Shown: positions 1-8,932, numbered from the stretch's first letter. The stretch is 64,000 bases of DNA from DTPU01 sp963827855 (GCA_963827855.1 CAWHBY010000003.1:1-64000); one strand, 5' to 3'. Program-made: numbers and translations. The notes: generated by a model not told the origin, from the letters alone.

Positions 1-562
1 CCAGGTCCAGGATCGCCGTGACCTCGCGGCCGGGGGCCGCCAGCGTCCGACAGGCACGGGCTGCGGCGGCGGTCCGGGCGTCGAGGGCGATCACGTCCAG
101 CCCGGCCCGTTCGAACTCCTCCAGCAGCGGCTGCGCCACGGCGTGCGGACAGGCCACCGCCACGGTCTGGGCATTCGAGCGGCCAGACTCCTGGGAGGCG
201 GTGGGGGCCCAGCAGACCAGTTCAAAGCCCTGCGGTTCGATGTGGTGTATGCGGGCCAGCTCCATGCGGGCCATCTGGCTGACCGCCGCAGCCGGGACAG
301 TGGACGGCAGTTGAAGGATGCCGCGGAGCAGTTGGCCATCCGCCACGGCCAGGACCACCTTCGAGCCGGAGAATCCCTGTCTTCTGAGGACCTGCTGGAT
401 GTGCCTGAGCTCTTCCTGCTCGACCGGCCCGTCCGGCCTGACCCGCGGACAGATGGCCAGGGCAGAGACGCGGAGGCCGTGGCCCCGAAACGAAAGCTGG
501 GCGGCCTTGAGGGTCCGGTTGCCGATGTCGATGCCGATTGCCGTATGTCTCGCCCACCGCAT
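1..562 (-). CDS. pilM: PilM-like pilus assembly ATPase (partial, 3' end outside window)
   Basis: The reading frame starts with ATG at 562 on the minus strand and stays open for 187 codons to the window edge. The first residues, MRWARHTAIGIDIGNRTLK, carry the GIDIG.(R/S).(L/V)K phosphate-1 motif typical of PilM, the cytoplasmic actin-like ATPase that links the type IV pilus or type II secretion inner-membrane platform to its cytoplasmic partners. The start codon overlaps the stop of the PilC gene by one base (TGATG), so translation is probably coupled. It is the last gene seen of the HK-STAS-PilB-PilC-PilM cluster. The C-terminal half, where nucleotide-binding motifs would finish, lies off the window. 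GspL or another actin-fold protein is possible, but the N-terminal motif favours PilM. Confidence 0.8.
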   Translation of the reverse strand, partial: MRWARHTAIGIDIGNRTLKAAQLSFRGHGLRVSALAICPRVRPDGPVEQEELRHIQQVLRRQGFSGSKVVLAVADGQLLRGILQLPSTVPAAAVSQMARMELARIHHIEPQGFELVCWAPTASQESGRSNAQTVAVACPHAVAQPLLEEFERAGLDVIALDARTAAAARACRTLAAPGREVTAILDL

Positions 563-1185
563 CAGGAACCTCCTCGACCCGTCATCGCGGTCAGATCAAA
601 CAAGGGCATGAACATGCTCACCGCCACCAGGCCCACCACCAGGCCCATAGCGATCAGGATCACGGGCTCCAGGATGCTGGTGAGGGACCGGATGGTGATC
701 TCGTTCTCATCATCCAGGAAATCCGCCATGTTCAGCATGAGCCGATCGACCTGGCCGTTCTGCTCGCCGCTGCGGACCGCTTCGTAGACCGACGGGCTGA
801 TCAGCCGGGCATCGTTGAAGGCCAGGCTCAGGGGCTCTCCCTTGGACACGTGGTCTTGGGCCTTGGCCAGCAACCTCGAGTAGTGGAGGTTGCCGGCTGC
901 AGGCTCCATCAGGCGCAGGGCCTCCAGGACCGGCACGTGGCCCGAGAGCAGCACACTGAGCAGCCGTACGATGCGGGCCGTGGCAATACTCTGGGTGATG
1001 GGGCCGACGTAGGGCAGCCTCACCAGCAGCGTGTCGCGGAACTGGCGTCCGGCGGGGATGTCGCAGGAACCGGACCACGGCCGTGACCGCCACACCCACA
1101 AGGACCAGGAGGAAGGGCCAGGCGGCCCTGAAGGCGGTGCTGCACCACACGAGCACCTTTGTGCTGGGCGGCAGCGGGACATCAA
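562..1185 (-). CDS. pilC: PilC/GspF inner-membrane platform protein, C-terminal fragment (frameshifted)
   Basis: This frame encodes the C-terminal half of a T2SS/T4P F-family platform protein. The real family sequence begins near 1060 with PAGRQFRDTLLVRLPYVGP and runs through the second T2SSF repeat (SLAFNDARLISPSVYEAVRSGE) to the last membrane segment ILIAMGLVVGLVAVSMFMPL, ending in TGA at 562-564. Residues upstream of about 1060 in this frame are not family-like; that part of the protein is read in a second frame (710-1234), and the N-terminus in a third (1182-1796). The gene is therefore intact in content but interrupted by two one-base shifts. It overlaps PilM by one base. PilC cannot be told from GspF by sequence alone; adjacency to PilM favours the pilus. 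Confidence 0.75.
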   Translation of the reverse strand: MMSRCRPAQRCSCGAAPPSGPPGPSSWSLWVWRSRPWSGSCDIPAGRQFRDTLLVRLPYVGPITQSIATARIVRLLSVLLSGHVPVLEALRLMEPAAGNLHYSRLLAKAQDHVSKGEPLSLAFNDARLISPSVYEAVRSGEQNGQVDRLMLNMADFLDDENEITIRSLTSILEPVILIAMGLVVGLVAVSMFMPLFDLTAMTGRGGS

Positions 1186-1796
1186 GGCTCTGGAACAGCA
1201 TCGCGAACCGCGGCACGATGAAGACCAGCAGCATTGCAGAAGACGGGCCCGACCACCGTCAGGAGCAGGCAGGGATAGATCATGGCTCCCATAATGGCGT
1301 TTCTCAGGTGGAGCTGCTTCTGCTTGAGACCTGCCAGCCGCTCCAGCATGGTGGCCAACTGGCCGCTGGATTCACCGGCAGAGACCAGGGCCGTGTAGAC
1401 GGGATCAAACGAGCCGGGATCGGCCTGCATGGCCTGGGAGAGAGAGGCGCCGTCCTCGATCCGGTCCCGCAAGGCCACGACGGTGTCTCGCCAGGACCCG
1501 GCTTTGGCCTGTCGTTCCAGGGCGCCCAGGGCCTCGACCAGGGGCGTGCCGGTCGCCAGAAGGACCGCCAATTGCCGGGTGAAGACCGCAATGTGCTGGA
1601 GTTTGTGCCCCCTGGCCCGGCGATGATGGCCGGCAGCGGAACTCGTGCCACCGGACGCCTCGGTCGCCTCCGCGATATTCGCCACGTACAGCCCCTGACG
1701 CCGCAGGGTCTCCGTGGCTGCCAGCATGTCTGGGCAGTCGATGGTTCCGGCCCGGCTCTGGCCTCCGTTGTCATAGGCGGTGTAGCTGAGCTTCAC
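1182..1796 (-). CDS. pilC: PilC/GspF inner-membrane platform protein, N-terminal fragment (frameshifted)
   Basis: Starts with GTG at 1796, overlapping the PilB stop as GTGA, which fixes the start. Residues 1-30 (MKLSYTAYDNGGQSRAGTI, then LRRQGLYVANI) are the usual PilC/GspF N-terminal cap. The first T2SSF repeat follows (FTRQLAVLLATGTPLVEAL, then VYTALVSAGESSGQLATML) and the first membrane segment begins at AIMGAMIYPCLLLTVVGPVF. At about 1238 the frame breaks: removing one base turns VF-C-N-A into VFAMLLVFIVPRF, the expected continuation, in the frame of 710-1234. A second one-base shift near 1050-1075 moves to the frame of 562-1185. The platform protein would be non-functional as written unless these are sequence errors. 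Confidence 0.75.
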   Translation of the reverse strand: MKLSYTAYDNGGQSRAGTIDCPDMLAATETLRRQGLYVANIAEATEASGGTSSAAGHHRRARGHKLQHIAVFTRQLAVLLATGTPLVEALGALERQAKAGSWRDTVVALRDRIEDGASLSQAMQADPGSFDPVYTALVSAGESSGQLATMLERLAGLKQKQLHLRNAIMGAMIYPCLLLTVVGPVFCNAAGLHRAAVRDAVPEP

Positions 1797-3550
1797 GATC
1801 GACCTCCTGCCGGTTTCCTGCTGGCGGGTGCGCCATCCTCCACGTCCTCGCTGTGGGTGACGGCCAGGACCTCTTCCAGGCTGGTGCGGCCGTCCAGGGC
1901 CAGGTGTGTGCCTTCTTGGCGGAGCGAGAGGACTCCCCGTTGATGCAGGTGGGCCTTCAGCTCGTGTGAGGCCGCACCATGATGGATCAGAGGCCGCAGA
2001 TCAGGAGTCACCTCCATCACCGCGTAGATCCCGGCGCGGCCTTTGAAGCCCGAGTTGTGGCAGGCCTTGCATCCGACTCCTTTGCGGAAGATCAGGTCCG
2101 GCCTGTTGAGCAATCCCGCGTCCCGAAGCGACGCCTCCTCGGGCACGTACTTGGTAGCGCACTCCGGGCAGACCGTCCTGGCCAGACGCTGGGCCACGAC
2201 GCCGTTGAGGGCGCTGGACAGGAGATAGGCCTCGATGCCCATGTCCAGGAGCCTGGCCACTGCGCCCGGCGCATCGTTGGTGTGCAGGGTGGCCAGGACC
2301 AGGTGGCCGGTCAGCGCGGCCTGGACGGCCACGCGGGCCGTCTCCTCGTCCCGGATCTCGCCGACCATGATCACGTCCGGGTCTTGCCGCAGGATGCTCC
2401 GCAGGGCCCTGGCGAACGTCATCCCGATGGCCTCGTGGGTCTGGATCTGGTTGACCAGATCCAACTGGTACTCCACGGGGTCCTCCACGGTCACGATGTT
2501 CCGCTCCGGACTTCTCAGCAGATCCAGGGCGGAGTAAAGGGTCGTCGTCTTGCCGCTGCCCGTCGGCCCGGTCACCAGGACCAGACCATAGGGCTGGTGG
2601 AGCATCCTCAGGAAGGCGGCCAGGGTCTCGGTCCTGAATCCCAACTGCTCCAGCCGCACCTTGAGGTTGGCCTTGTCCAGGATACGCACGACGAGCTTCT
2701 CTCCCAGCAGCGTGGGCATGCTGGAGACCCGCAGGTCGATCTCCCGGTCCTCGGCCACGATCCGCACCCGGCCCTCCTGGGGCAGTCTCTTTTCGGCGAT
2801 GTCCATCTTGCCGGTCACCTTGATCCGTGAGACGATGCTGGCGTGGAGCCCGGTGGGCGGCTTCATCAGGTCGCGAAGGACGCCATCGATCCGGTACCGG
2901 ATGCGGGTTCCTTTCTTGTCGGGCTCGATGTGGATGTCGCTGGCCCTATCCTTGATCGCGGTCATGAGGACCTTGTTGACCAGGTTGATGATGGGGCTGC
3001 CTTCCACCATGCGGTCCAGGTCCGTCGTTGGGCCGTCATCCGTGGATTCCTTGTCGATGACCTCCACGTCCTGCTCGCTGAGCGAGGCGAGGAAGGAATC
3101 GATCCCCGTGGGCCCGTCACCGGCCTTGTGGATGAATTCGCGGATGTTGGCGGCCGTCGCCAACACCGGCCGGATCTGGCAGCCCGTGAGGGCCTGCAGC
3201 CGGTCCATCTTGGGCAGCGACTGGGGGTCCGCCATGGCCACGGTCATGGTGTTATGGACCTTGAACATCGGCATAACGCAGAGCCGCTCGGCCTCGTCCT
3301 GCCCGATCAGCTCCAGCAGGGAGAAGTCGATCAGACCGTGCCGCAGGTGGCAGTGGGGGACGTCGAGCTGGGACGCCAGGGTCTCGAGCATCACCGTATC
3401 GCTGATCAGCCCTTCCTCGACCAGGATGTCGCCCAGCACCCGTTCGGTGCCTTTCTGGCTCGCCAGGGCCCGGTCCAGGTCCTCCTGCTGGATCAACCCC
3501 TGGGCCACGAGGGCCTCCCCCAAACGGAGCTGGCATTGTAGGTCTGTCAT
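1793..3550 (-). CDS. pilB: PilB/GspE-type assembly ATPase with N-terminal MshEN domain
   Basis: A 585-residue hexameric motor ATPase that powers pilus or secretin-platform assembly from the cytoplasm. I start it at ATG 3550, which overlaps the STAS stop (ATGA), rather than at an upstream codon. Two MshEN motifs lie at about residues 9-32 (RLGEALVAQGLI) and 37-60 (VLGDILVEEGLIS); in MshE this pair binds cyclic di-GMP. The ATPase domain shows Walker A GPTGSGKTTT, an Asp box, Walker B-like VIMVGEIRDEET, the His box GHLVLATLHTNDAPGA and a zinc site made of CPEC and CKAC. Length is normal. Its place between STAS and PilC supports one regulated motor operon. PilB and GspE are hard to separate; PilM nearby favours PilB. 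Confidence 0.92.
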   Translation of the reverse strand: MTDLQCQLRLGEALVAQGLIQQEDLDRALASQKGTERVLGDILVEEGLISDTVMLETLASQLDVPHCHLRHGLIDFSLLELIGQDEAERLCVMPMFKVHNTMTVAMADPQSLPKMDRLQALTGCQIRPVLATAANIREFIHKAGDGPTGIDSFLASLSEQDVEVIDKESTDDGPTTDLDRMVEGSPIINLVNKVLMTAIKDRASDIHIEPDKKGTRIRYRIDGVLRDLMKPPTGLHASIVSRIKVTGKMDIAEKRLPQEGRVRIVAEDREIDLRVSSMPTLLGEKLVVRILDKANLKVRLEQLGFRTETLAAFLRMLHQPYGLVLVTGPTGSGKTTTLYSALDLLRSPERNIVTVEDPVEYQLDLVNQIQTHEAIGMTFARALRSILRQDPDVIMVGEIRDEETARVAVQAALTGHLVLATLHTNDAPGAVARLLDMGIEAYLLSSALNGVVAQRLARTVCPECATKYVPEEASLRDAGLLNRPDLIFRKGVGCKACHNSGFKGRAGIYAVMEVTPDLRPLIHHGAASHELKAHLHQRGVLSLRQEGTHLALDGRTSLEEVLAVTHSEDVEDGAPASRKPAGGRS

Positions 3551-3882
3551 AGGAAGCTCCGGATGGCCGCGTTGGTGTCGTCGAACTGCTCGAATTGCGA
3601 GCACAGCCCCGTCAGCTCGATGACCTGCCGAAGGGTTTCATTGGCGGCGCACAGCTTCAGACCCATGCCACTGAGGGCCAGTTGCTGGGTCAGGTCGACG
3701 AGGGCCTCCAGGCCGGGGCTGTCTACGTAGGAGAGGGCAGAGGCATCCAGGACGACCCTGCCAAACCGCTTCTGGATCAGGTCGAGCATCTGTCGCTTGA
3801 AGTCCTCGGCCTCCGCTCGCGTCAGAGGGCCGGTGGGTCGGACCACACTAACCGCCCCGCACTGTTGTATCGGAAGGTTCAC
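3547..3882 (-). CDS. STAS-domain anti-sigma factor antagonist-like protein
   Basis: A 111-residue single STAS domain. The loop YVDSPGLEALV holds the serine that is phosphorylated by an anti-sigma kinase in SpoIIAA-type proteins, preceded by a beta strand (VVLDASAL), and the length fits the family. It starts 35 bases inside the end of the upstream histidine kinase gene and its stop overlaps the PilB start, so all three are probably translated from one message. No RsbW-type kinase or PP2C phosphatase is visible in the window, so its partner is unknown. By position it may relay a kinase-derived signal to pilus or secretion function, but that is inference. Confidence 0.85.
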   Translation of the reverse strand: MNLPIQQCGAVSVVRPTGPLTRAEAEDFKRQMLDLIQKRFGRVVLDASALSYVDSPGLEALVDLTQQLALSGMGLKLCAANETLRQVIELTGLCSQFEQFDDTNAAIRSFL

Positions 3883-5728
3883 TGGCGGTTACCTCCTGCG
3901 TCTTGGGCAAGGTCAGCGTAAAGGTGCTGCCGTTGTCCAGTTTGGATTCGGCCGTGATGTCGCCCCCGTGGAGCCGGATGACCTCACGGGCAATGGCGAG
4001 ACCCAGTCCCGTGCCCTTGATCGTGGCGACCCTCGCGTCCTGGGCCCTGTAGAACTTGTCGAAGACCCGGGGCAGGTCCTTGGGGCCGATCCCGATCCCG
4101 TTGTCCGACACGGTGATCTGGAGTTGATCGGGCTCCTCCCGAAGCACCACCCGAACCTGGCCCTTTTCCGGCGTGTACTTCAGGGCATTGCCCACCAGGT
4201 TGTGCAGGGCCATCGCCACCTTGTCGCGGTCTGCGTACAGGACGGGCACCTTGGGAGGCACGTCGAAGGTCAGCTTGATCTTCTTCTCTTTCGCGGCGGG
4301 TGTATGATCCGTTTTCAATTGCTGCAGGATCAGATCCAGCCGGACGTCATCTCGCTTGGGCCTGAAGGAGCCGGCCTCGATCTCGGCAATAGACAGGATC
4401 TCGGCGACGATCCGTTCGAGCCGCCGCGACTCCTCGCTGACGACGTTGAGGCACGTGGCCACCATGGCCAGGTCCTTGTCCCGGTCTTCGAGGGCCCTCT
4501 CCGTGTAGAGCTGGATGTTCGTGAGGGGCGTCCGAAGCTCATGGGCCGCCCTCGCCAGGAAGCCCTCTCTGGCCGCGTCGGCCACCTTTTGTTGCGTGAC
4601 GTCGTCGATCAGGACCATGGCCATGTGGCCGTCCTCCCGAACCAGGGGACGGATGGTGAACCGAAGGACGGTGGACGCCTCGCCTCCCTCGGGATCGACC
4701 TCGATGACCGTCCTGGAGGCGGTGGGGTCCTTGGACGCTGCAAGGATCGCGTTGAGGACCCGCGGGTCCTGGACGATCGAGGCCAGGTCTTTCTGCAGCA
4801 GCTCGCCCCTGGCGGTCTGCAGCAGTGAAGCCGCCGCGCCGTTGGCGTACTCCGGCCGGCCGTCCTGGCCCACCAGGAGCAGTCCGTGCGGCAGGGCATC
4901 AAATGCGATAGCCAGGTCTCCCTTGGGCGCGGTCTTGTCCTGTAGCGACTCCTTGACCTGGGCCAGGGCCTGGTTGATCTGCTGTCCTTCCCTCTGGCCG
5001 AGCAGGGAGTTCCAGGCCTGGGCCTCGCGTCCGAGACGGGGGTCGAGCCGAAGGGCCTGGACGTCGGACTCGCCATCCTTGATGGCGAGCAAGGCCTCAT
5101 GGATGGCGCCAATGGCCTTGAGCCTGAACCGTGCGTGGCGGTGCACCAGGAGCATGGTGGCCAGGGCCAGACAGGCCATGGCCATCAGGGTGGTCTGGGA
5201 TTGCACGTCAGACCGAGTCTGGGCCTCCATCCGCGTGCCGATCCGAAGGCAGGCATTGCCCTTGCCCCGGACCTCCAGGGGGAAGACGAACTGGGCCTCG
5301 CCATCCTTGACGGTGACGCTGCAGGCCTGGACCGTGGCCTGCCATGAGGCGGGCAGTTCCACCACGGTGATCCGCGTTGGATCCGAGTCTGCCAGGATTC
5401 CGCCATCAGGCAGGACGATGCTGCAGGAGGCCCAGCGATGTTCAAGGCCTGCCTCCATGACCGTCCGCCGCACCAGGGATAGCTCGCCGGCCGCCAAGAG
5501 GGCCTCGCTGGTCTTGCCCAGCATCTCGCCGATCGACTTGACGTCCTGGATGGCCGCCTTCTCCCTGACGTCCCTCTGGAATTCGATGTTGTGCCACACC
5601 GAGACGAGGACGTTGACCAGGAAGATGCCCACGACCATGAAGATCAGGAAGGCAAAAACAGAGTCGCCCCGCAGCAGATCACGGCGGGCGTGAGACAGCG
5701 TGGTGGATACCGGACCCTCTGACTTCAT
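3848..5728 (-). CDS. Membrane-bound PAS sensor histidine kinase
   Basis: A 626-residue kinase. ATG 5728 is preferred over TTG 5740 because GGAGAAGG lies just upstream of it. A membrane segment near residues 24-45 (FLIFMVVGIFLVNVLVSVW), an extracytoplasmic sensor region of about 130 residues and a second segment near 175-200 (MAMACLALATMLLVHRHA) precede a PAS-like domain near 255-370. HisKA contains the phospho-acceptor in RAAHELRTPLTNIQLY. The HATPase_c domain has the N box (HNLVGNALKYT), G1 (DNGIGIG), the F box (VFDKFYRA) and G2 (GTGLGLAIA). It is the first gene of the coupled pilus cluster and overlaps STAS. The stimulus is unknown. The divergent receiver gene at 5976 is the nearest candidate partner. 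Confidence 0.92.
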   Translation of the reverse strand: MKSEGPVSTTLSHARRDLLRGDSVFAFLIFMVVGIFLVNVLVSVWHNIEFQRDVREKAAIQDVKSIGEMLGKTSEALLAAGELSLVRRTVMEAGLEHRWASCSIVLPDGGILADSDPTRITVVELPASWQATVQACSVTVKDGEAQFVFPLEVRGKGNACLRIGTRMEAQTRSDVQSQTTLMAMACLALATMLLVHRHARFRLKAIGAIHEALLAIKDGESDVQALRLDPRLGREAQAWNSLLGQREGQQINQALAQVKESLQDKTAPKGDLAIAFDALPHGLLLVGQDGRPEYANGAAASLLQTARGELLQKDLASIVQDPRVLNAILAASKDPTASRTVIEVDPEGGEASTVLRFTIRPLVREDGHMAMVLIDDVTQQKVADAAREGFLARAAHELRTPLTNIQLYTERALEDRDKDLAMVATCLNVVSEESRRLERIVAEILSIAEIEAGSFRPKRDDVRLDLILQQLKTDHTPAAKEKKIKLTFDVPPKVPVLYADRDKVAMALHNLVGNALKYTPEKGQVRVVLREEPDQLQITVSDNGIGIGPKDLPRVFDKFYRAQDARVATIKGTGLGLAIAREVIRLHGGDITAESKLDNGSTFTLTLPKTQEVTASEPSDTTVRGG

Positions 5729-5840
5729 AGCCTTCTCCAACCTTGGAATCGATCCTAAAGAGGTACCCTACGTCTTCGGCCATGCAGCCCCCGGGCTTGA
5801 CTACGCGTAGCGTGATGGGCCCTGCAGCAGGACGATTGCC

Positions 5841-5866
5841 GGGTCCGGACCTGTGTTACCGGACCC
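5841..5866. other. Perfect 8-bp hairpin between divergent kinase and regulator
   Basis: The arms GGGTCCGG (5841-5848) and CCGGACCC (5859-5866) enclose a 10-base loop. The site lies in the 247-bp gap between the minus-strand kinase (start 5728) and the plus-strand response regulator (start 5976), where both promoters must sit. It could be an operator or a leader structure. There is no T-run, so it is not an ordinary terminator. I saw no convincing -35/-10 pair beside it. Confidence 0.35.
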
Positions 5867-5975
5867 TGGAGGGGAAATGACGCGATTGCGGACGAAGAGG
5901 TAAAGGAAAGCTGGCTGCTTGCCGAAGGGAACACTGACTGTAGGACAAGTGAATCATCGGACAGAGAGCCGCCCC

Positions 5976-6461
5976 ATGCCAAGTATTCTTGTGATAGAAG
6001 ACGACCGGAATCTGAGGATGATTCTCATGCAGATTCTGGAACAAGCCGGCTACGCGGTCGCGGAGGCCGCTGATGGCTCAGAGGCCCTGGGCCGGCTGGA
6101 AACCGTGCTGGCCGACCTGGTCATCACGGATATCCTGATGCCCGAGACAGAGGGGATCGAGACCATTGTTTCCCTTCGGCGGCAGCGCCCTGGGCTCAAG
6201 ATCATGGCCATGTCAGGCGGCGGCCGCGTGGGTGCAGGCCATTGCCTGGAGATGGCCCGGGAGTTTGGCGCAGATGCCAGCATCTCCAAGCCGTTCAACC
6301 GGAAGGACATGCTTGCGGCCGTCGAAGGCCTGATCGGGCCTGGCCAAGCCGCGGCAGTACCGGCCGCGGTTGCAGATCCCTCTGCCGCCCAGCCCCCATC
6401 CGACGAGCCGGCTGCAACGAAGCAGGTCTCCACCCGTCGACGTTCCGCAAATCCCAACTGA
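5976..6461 (+). CDS. Single-domain response regulator (REC) with Ala/Pro-rich tail
   Basis: A 161-residue protein. ATG 5976 begins MPSILVIEDDRNLR, the canonical receiver start with the acidic pair; upstream in-frame codons are ignored because they precede the fold. The phospho-acceptor Asp is in LVITDILMPETEG, the switch Ser is in IMAMSGGG, and the conserved Lys is in ASISKPF. After residue 125 the chain is a low-complexity tail rich in Ala, Pro, Ser and Arg with no output domain. It is divergent from the kinase at 5728 and convergent with the kinase ending at 6488, so it may serve either. As a CheY-like regulator it probably acts by protein contact rather than by binding DNA. Confidence 0.9.
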   Translation: MPSILVIEDDRNLRMILMQILEQAGYAVAEAADGSEALGRLETVLADLVITDILMPETEGIETIVSLRRQRPGLKIMAMSGGGRVGAGHCLEMAREFGADASISKPFNRKDMLAAVEGLIGPGQAAAVPAAVADPSAAQPPSDEPAATKQVSTRRRSANPN

Positions 6462-6487
6462 GCAAGCGATCAGCTATGGGCTGTGAG

Positions 6488-8713
6488 CTATGTGCTGCCT
6501 GTGCCCCTGCGCCTGGGCGGTGGCGCGGCCTTGAAGGGCGCGGCCAGGATCACGGTCGTGCCTTGGCCCGGTGCGGAACAGATCTGAACCCTGCCCTGGA
6601 TGTATTCCAGCCGCTCCATGACGCTGAACAGCCCCAGCCCGGCCTGACGGTCGCCCGAGCGATCCAGGATAGCCGGGTCAAACCCTACCCCGTTGTCTCG
6701 CACCATGACGCGGACCTCGCCGTCGGGCCTGAGGATCTCGACCTGGAGCTGGCTCGCGCGGGCATGCTTGACCGCATTGGTGACGACCTCACGCACGGCC
6801 TGGAACAGGACCACTGAGGTGTTCTGGTCCAGCCGGACTCCCTCCATCTCTGAAGAGAATTCGCAGGCGATGCCGGCCTTCATCTGTCGGCTCAACCACG
6901 ATTCGACCGCAGCGGAAAACCCCACCTCGTACAGGACCGGATTGCTCAGCTCGAAGGCCAGCGATCGGGCGTCCTGCATGGCCTGATCGATCAGGTCACA
7001 GACCCGGCCTAGGGCCTGGGCCGTAACCGGATCAGGAGGGGTCTGGCTGAGGGATTGGAGCTCCAGCTTGGCGAGCACCAGCTTCTGTCCGATGTCGTCG
7101 TGTACGCCGATGGCGATGCGGCGGCGCTCGCTCTCCTCGGCCATGGCCAACTGGGAGGTCAGGGACTTGAGGCGTGACTGGTAAGTCAACCGCTCGGTCT
7201 GGACCTTGCGGAGATCCGTGATGTCGCGAAGGGACCCCGACATTCGCATCCGCCGGCCTTCCAGGTTGGAGGAGACCGCGCCGCGGCCACAGAACCAACG
7301 GTACATGCCCGACTTGGTCCGAAGCCGGTACTCGACCTCCAAGGGCTCGCCCGCCTCACGGACGGCGGCCACAGCGGCCAGCACTCGCTCCAAGTCATCG
7401 GGATGGACCAAGGATCGCCAGGTCGAGCTGCTGGCCTCGATCTCGCCGTCCTTGTACCCGAGCAGCTCATAGAAGCGGGGAGACCACCATTGTTGTTCTT
7501 GGGTGACGTCGGGCCAGTCCCACAGGCCGTCGTTCGAGCCCCGGACTGCCAATTGGAACCGCTGTTCGGTCTGGCGAAGGGCCTGCTCTGCGACCTTGCG
7601 GTCCGTGATATCCTGAAAGACCCCGATATGCCTGACCGACCTGCCCCGGCTGTCCCGCTCAATCACGGTGGTATAGTAGCTGAGCCATATCCAGCCTTTC
7701 TGAGGGTGTCTGAACCGAACCTCCACGGAGAGATGATCGCATTGCCCGTCCACGAGCTTCTGCCTCGCGGCGACCACGATGTCCCGGTCATCGGGGTGGA
7801 CGTTCTCCTCCCAGTACTCGAATGCCCGGGGTTCTGCCTCCTTGGGAATCCCGCTGATCTGCCGGAGCCTGTCGTCGAGGATGATCTCATGGGTGACGGT
7901 GTTCATGTCGAACGTGCCGAGTGATGCTGCACTCACAGCACTGGTCAGACGAGCCTGGCTGTCGCGAAGGGCCTGTTCGGCCTGCCTTCGCTCGGTCACG
8001 TCCGTGACCATGCCGAGGCTCGCCGGTTTCCCGTTCCAGGTCATTTGAACGGCGTGGACCTCCACCCACTTGGTGCGGCCTGCCTTGTCCACGGTCCTGG
8101 CCCTGTACATGGCTGAGGGCTCCTGGCCGTTCTGCCTCCTGAGATGGTGCTCCATGACCATCTGCCGGTCCTGCGGATGCACGAGGTCCACGAAGGACCT
8201 GGAGAGCACCTCTTCCTCCGGAAAGCCGGCGATCTCGATCAGCTTGGGGTTGGCGAAGACGATCTTGCCGTCCTGTCCCACGAGGATCCCCTCGCCCGCA
8301 TGCTGCACCAGCAGCCGGTACGTCTCCTGCGAACGGCGAAGGGCCTCCTGGTCCGTGACGTCCACGGCGTAGATGGCCAGGGCTGTGGCGCGGCCCTCGG
8401 AGTCCACGGCGGGACATACGTGGCTCAAGATGTGCCTGCCTGAATGCGCGTCTCCGAATTGCGCGGGTTGTCTCGTCTCCATGACTTGTCTGACGACCGC
8501 CCACCTGCGTTCCGCCGCGTCTGCAGGCAGGAAGTCACCGATATTGCGGCCCACCATCTGGGCGACGCTCGATCCCAGTCTCTTCGCCGCGGTTTCGTTG
8601 ATCGCCAGGAGGGTTCCATCCGGCTGGATCAGGACCACCGTCTCGGTCACTGCATTGAGCACCGACGTCAGGAGGATTCGATCTATGCACGGGCCGTTGG
8701 CCATGACTCGCAT
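6488..8713 (-). CDS. Cytoplasmic multi-PAS NarL/DegS-type histidine kinase
   Basis: A 741-residue kinase with no clear membrane segment. I start it at ATG 8713; the 60 codons upstream are proline-rich and derive from a repeat-like gap. Four PAS/PAC units can be seen: near residues 10-125 (LIQPDGTLLAINETA), 135-255 (GILVGQDGKIVFANPKLIEIAG), 265-385 and 395-515 (WDWPDVTQEQQWWSPRFYELLG). The HisKA_3 dimerisation helix follows with the acceptor His in RRRIAIGVHDDIGQKL, then a compact HATPase_c with DNGVGFD and AGLGLFSVMERL. Kinases of this type normally pair with LuxR/NarL-type regulators. None is nearby, only the CheY-like receiver ending 26 bp away in convergent orientation. Confidence 0.92.
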   Translation of the reverse strand: MRVMANGPCIDRILLTSVLNAVTETVVLIQPDGTLLAINETAAKRLGSSVAQMVGRNIGDFLPADAAERRWAVVRQVMETRQPAQFGDAHSGRHILSHVCPAVDSEGRATALAIYAVDVTDQEALRRSQETYRLLVQHAGEGILVGQDGKIVFANPKLIEIAGFPEEEVLSRSFVDLVHPQDRQMVMEHHLRRQNGQEPSAMYRARTVDKAGRTKWVEVHAVQMTWNGKPASLGMVTDVTERRQAEQALRDSQARLTSAVSAASLGTFDMNTVTHEIILDDRLRQISGIPKEAEPRAFEYWEENVHPDDRDIVVAARQKLVDGQCDHLSVEVRFRHPQKGWIWLSYYTTVIERDSRGRSVRHIGVFQDITDRKVAEQALRQTEQRFQLAVRGSNDGLWDWPDVTQEQQWWSPRFYELLGYKDGEIEASSSTWRSLVHPDDLERVLAAVAAVREAGEPLEVEYRLRTKSGMYRWFCGRGAVSSNLEGRRMRMSGSLRDITDLRKVQTERLTYQSRLKSLTSQLAMAEESERRRIAIGVHDDIGQKLVLAKLELQSLSQTPPDPVTAQALGRVCDLIDQAMQDARSLAFELSNPVLYEVGFSAAVESWLSRQMKAGIACEFSSEMEGVRLDQNTSVVLFQAVREVVTNAVKHARASQLQVEILRPDGEVRVMVRDNGVGFDPAILDRSGDRQAGLGLFSVMERLEYIQGRVQICSAPGQGTTVILAAPFKAAPPPRRRGTGST

Positions 8714-8769
8714 TGTACTCAAGGCCCTCTCGCAGGCAAGGCCCTGGGGCGGGGGGCGGACGAAAGGGG

Positions 8770-8838
8770 GAATGGGCGAAGCGGCGAATCGTAGAATGGG
8801 AGAAGGGGCGGCTGGGCGAAGGCCATTGAGCCCAGCCG
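8770..8838. repeat. Degenerate G-rich tandem repeat with 9-bp hairpin
   Basis: Between the kinase start (8713) and the next gene (8933) lie several imperfect copies of a GAATGGG / GGCGAA unit, followed by a perfect stem: CGGCTGGGC (8809-8817) and GCCCAGCCG (8830-8838) around a 12-base loop. Read on the minus strand the tandem part gives a RRFA.SP-like periodic peptide, which I recognise as a recurrent spurious translation rather than a gene. Confidence 0.5.
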
Positions 8839-8932
8839 CTGGCAACAGTAGAATACCGGTGTCCATGCGGCTTGGGCCGGGGCGGTTTGCCACTGCACCG
8901 GGGAGCCTTCTCTGTAAAGGAAAGGGCCGACG

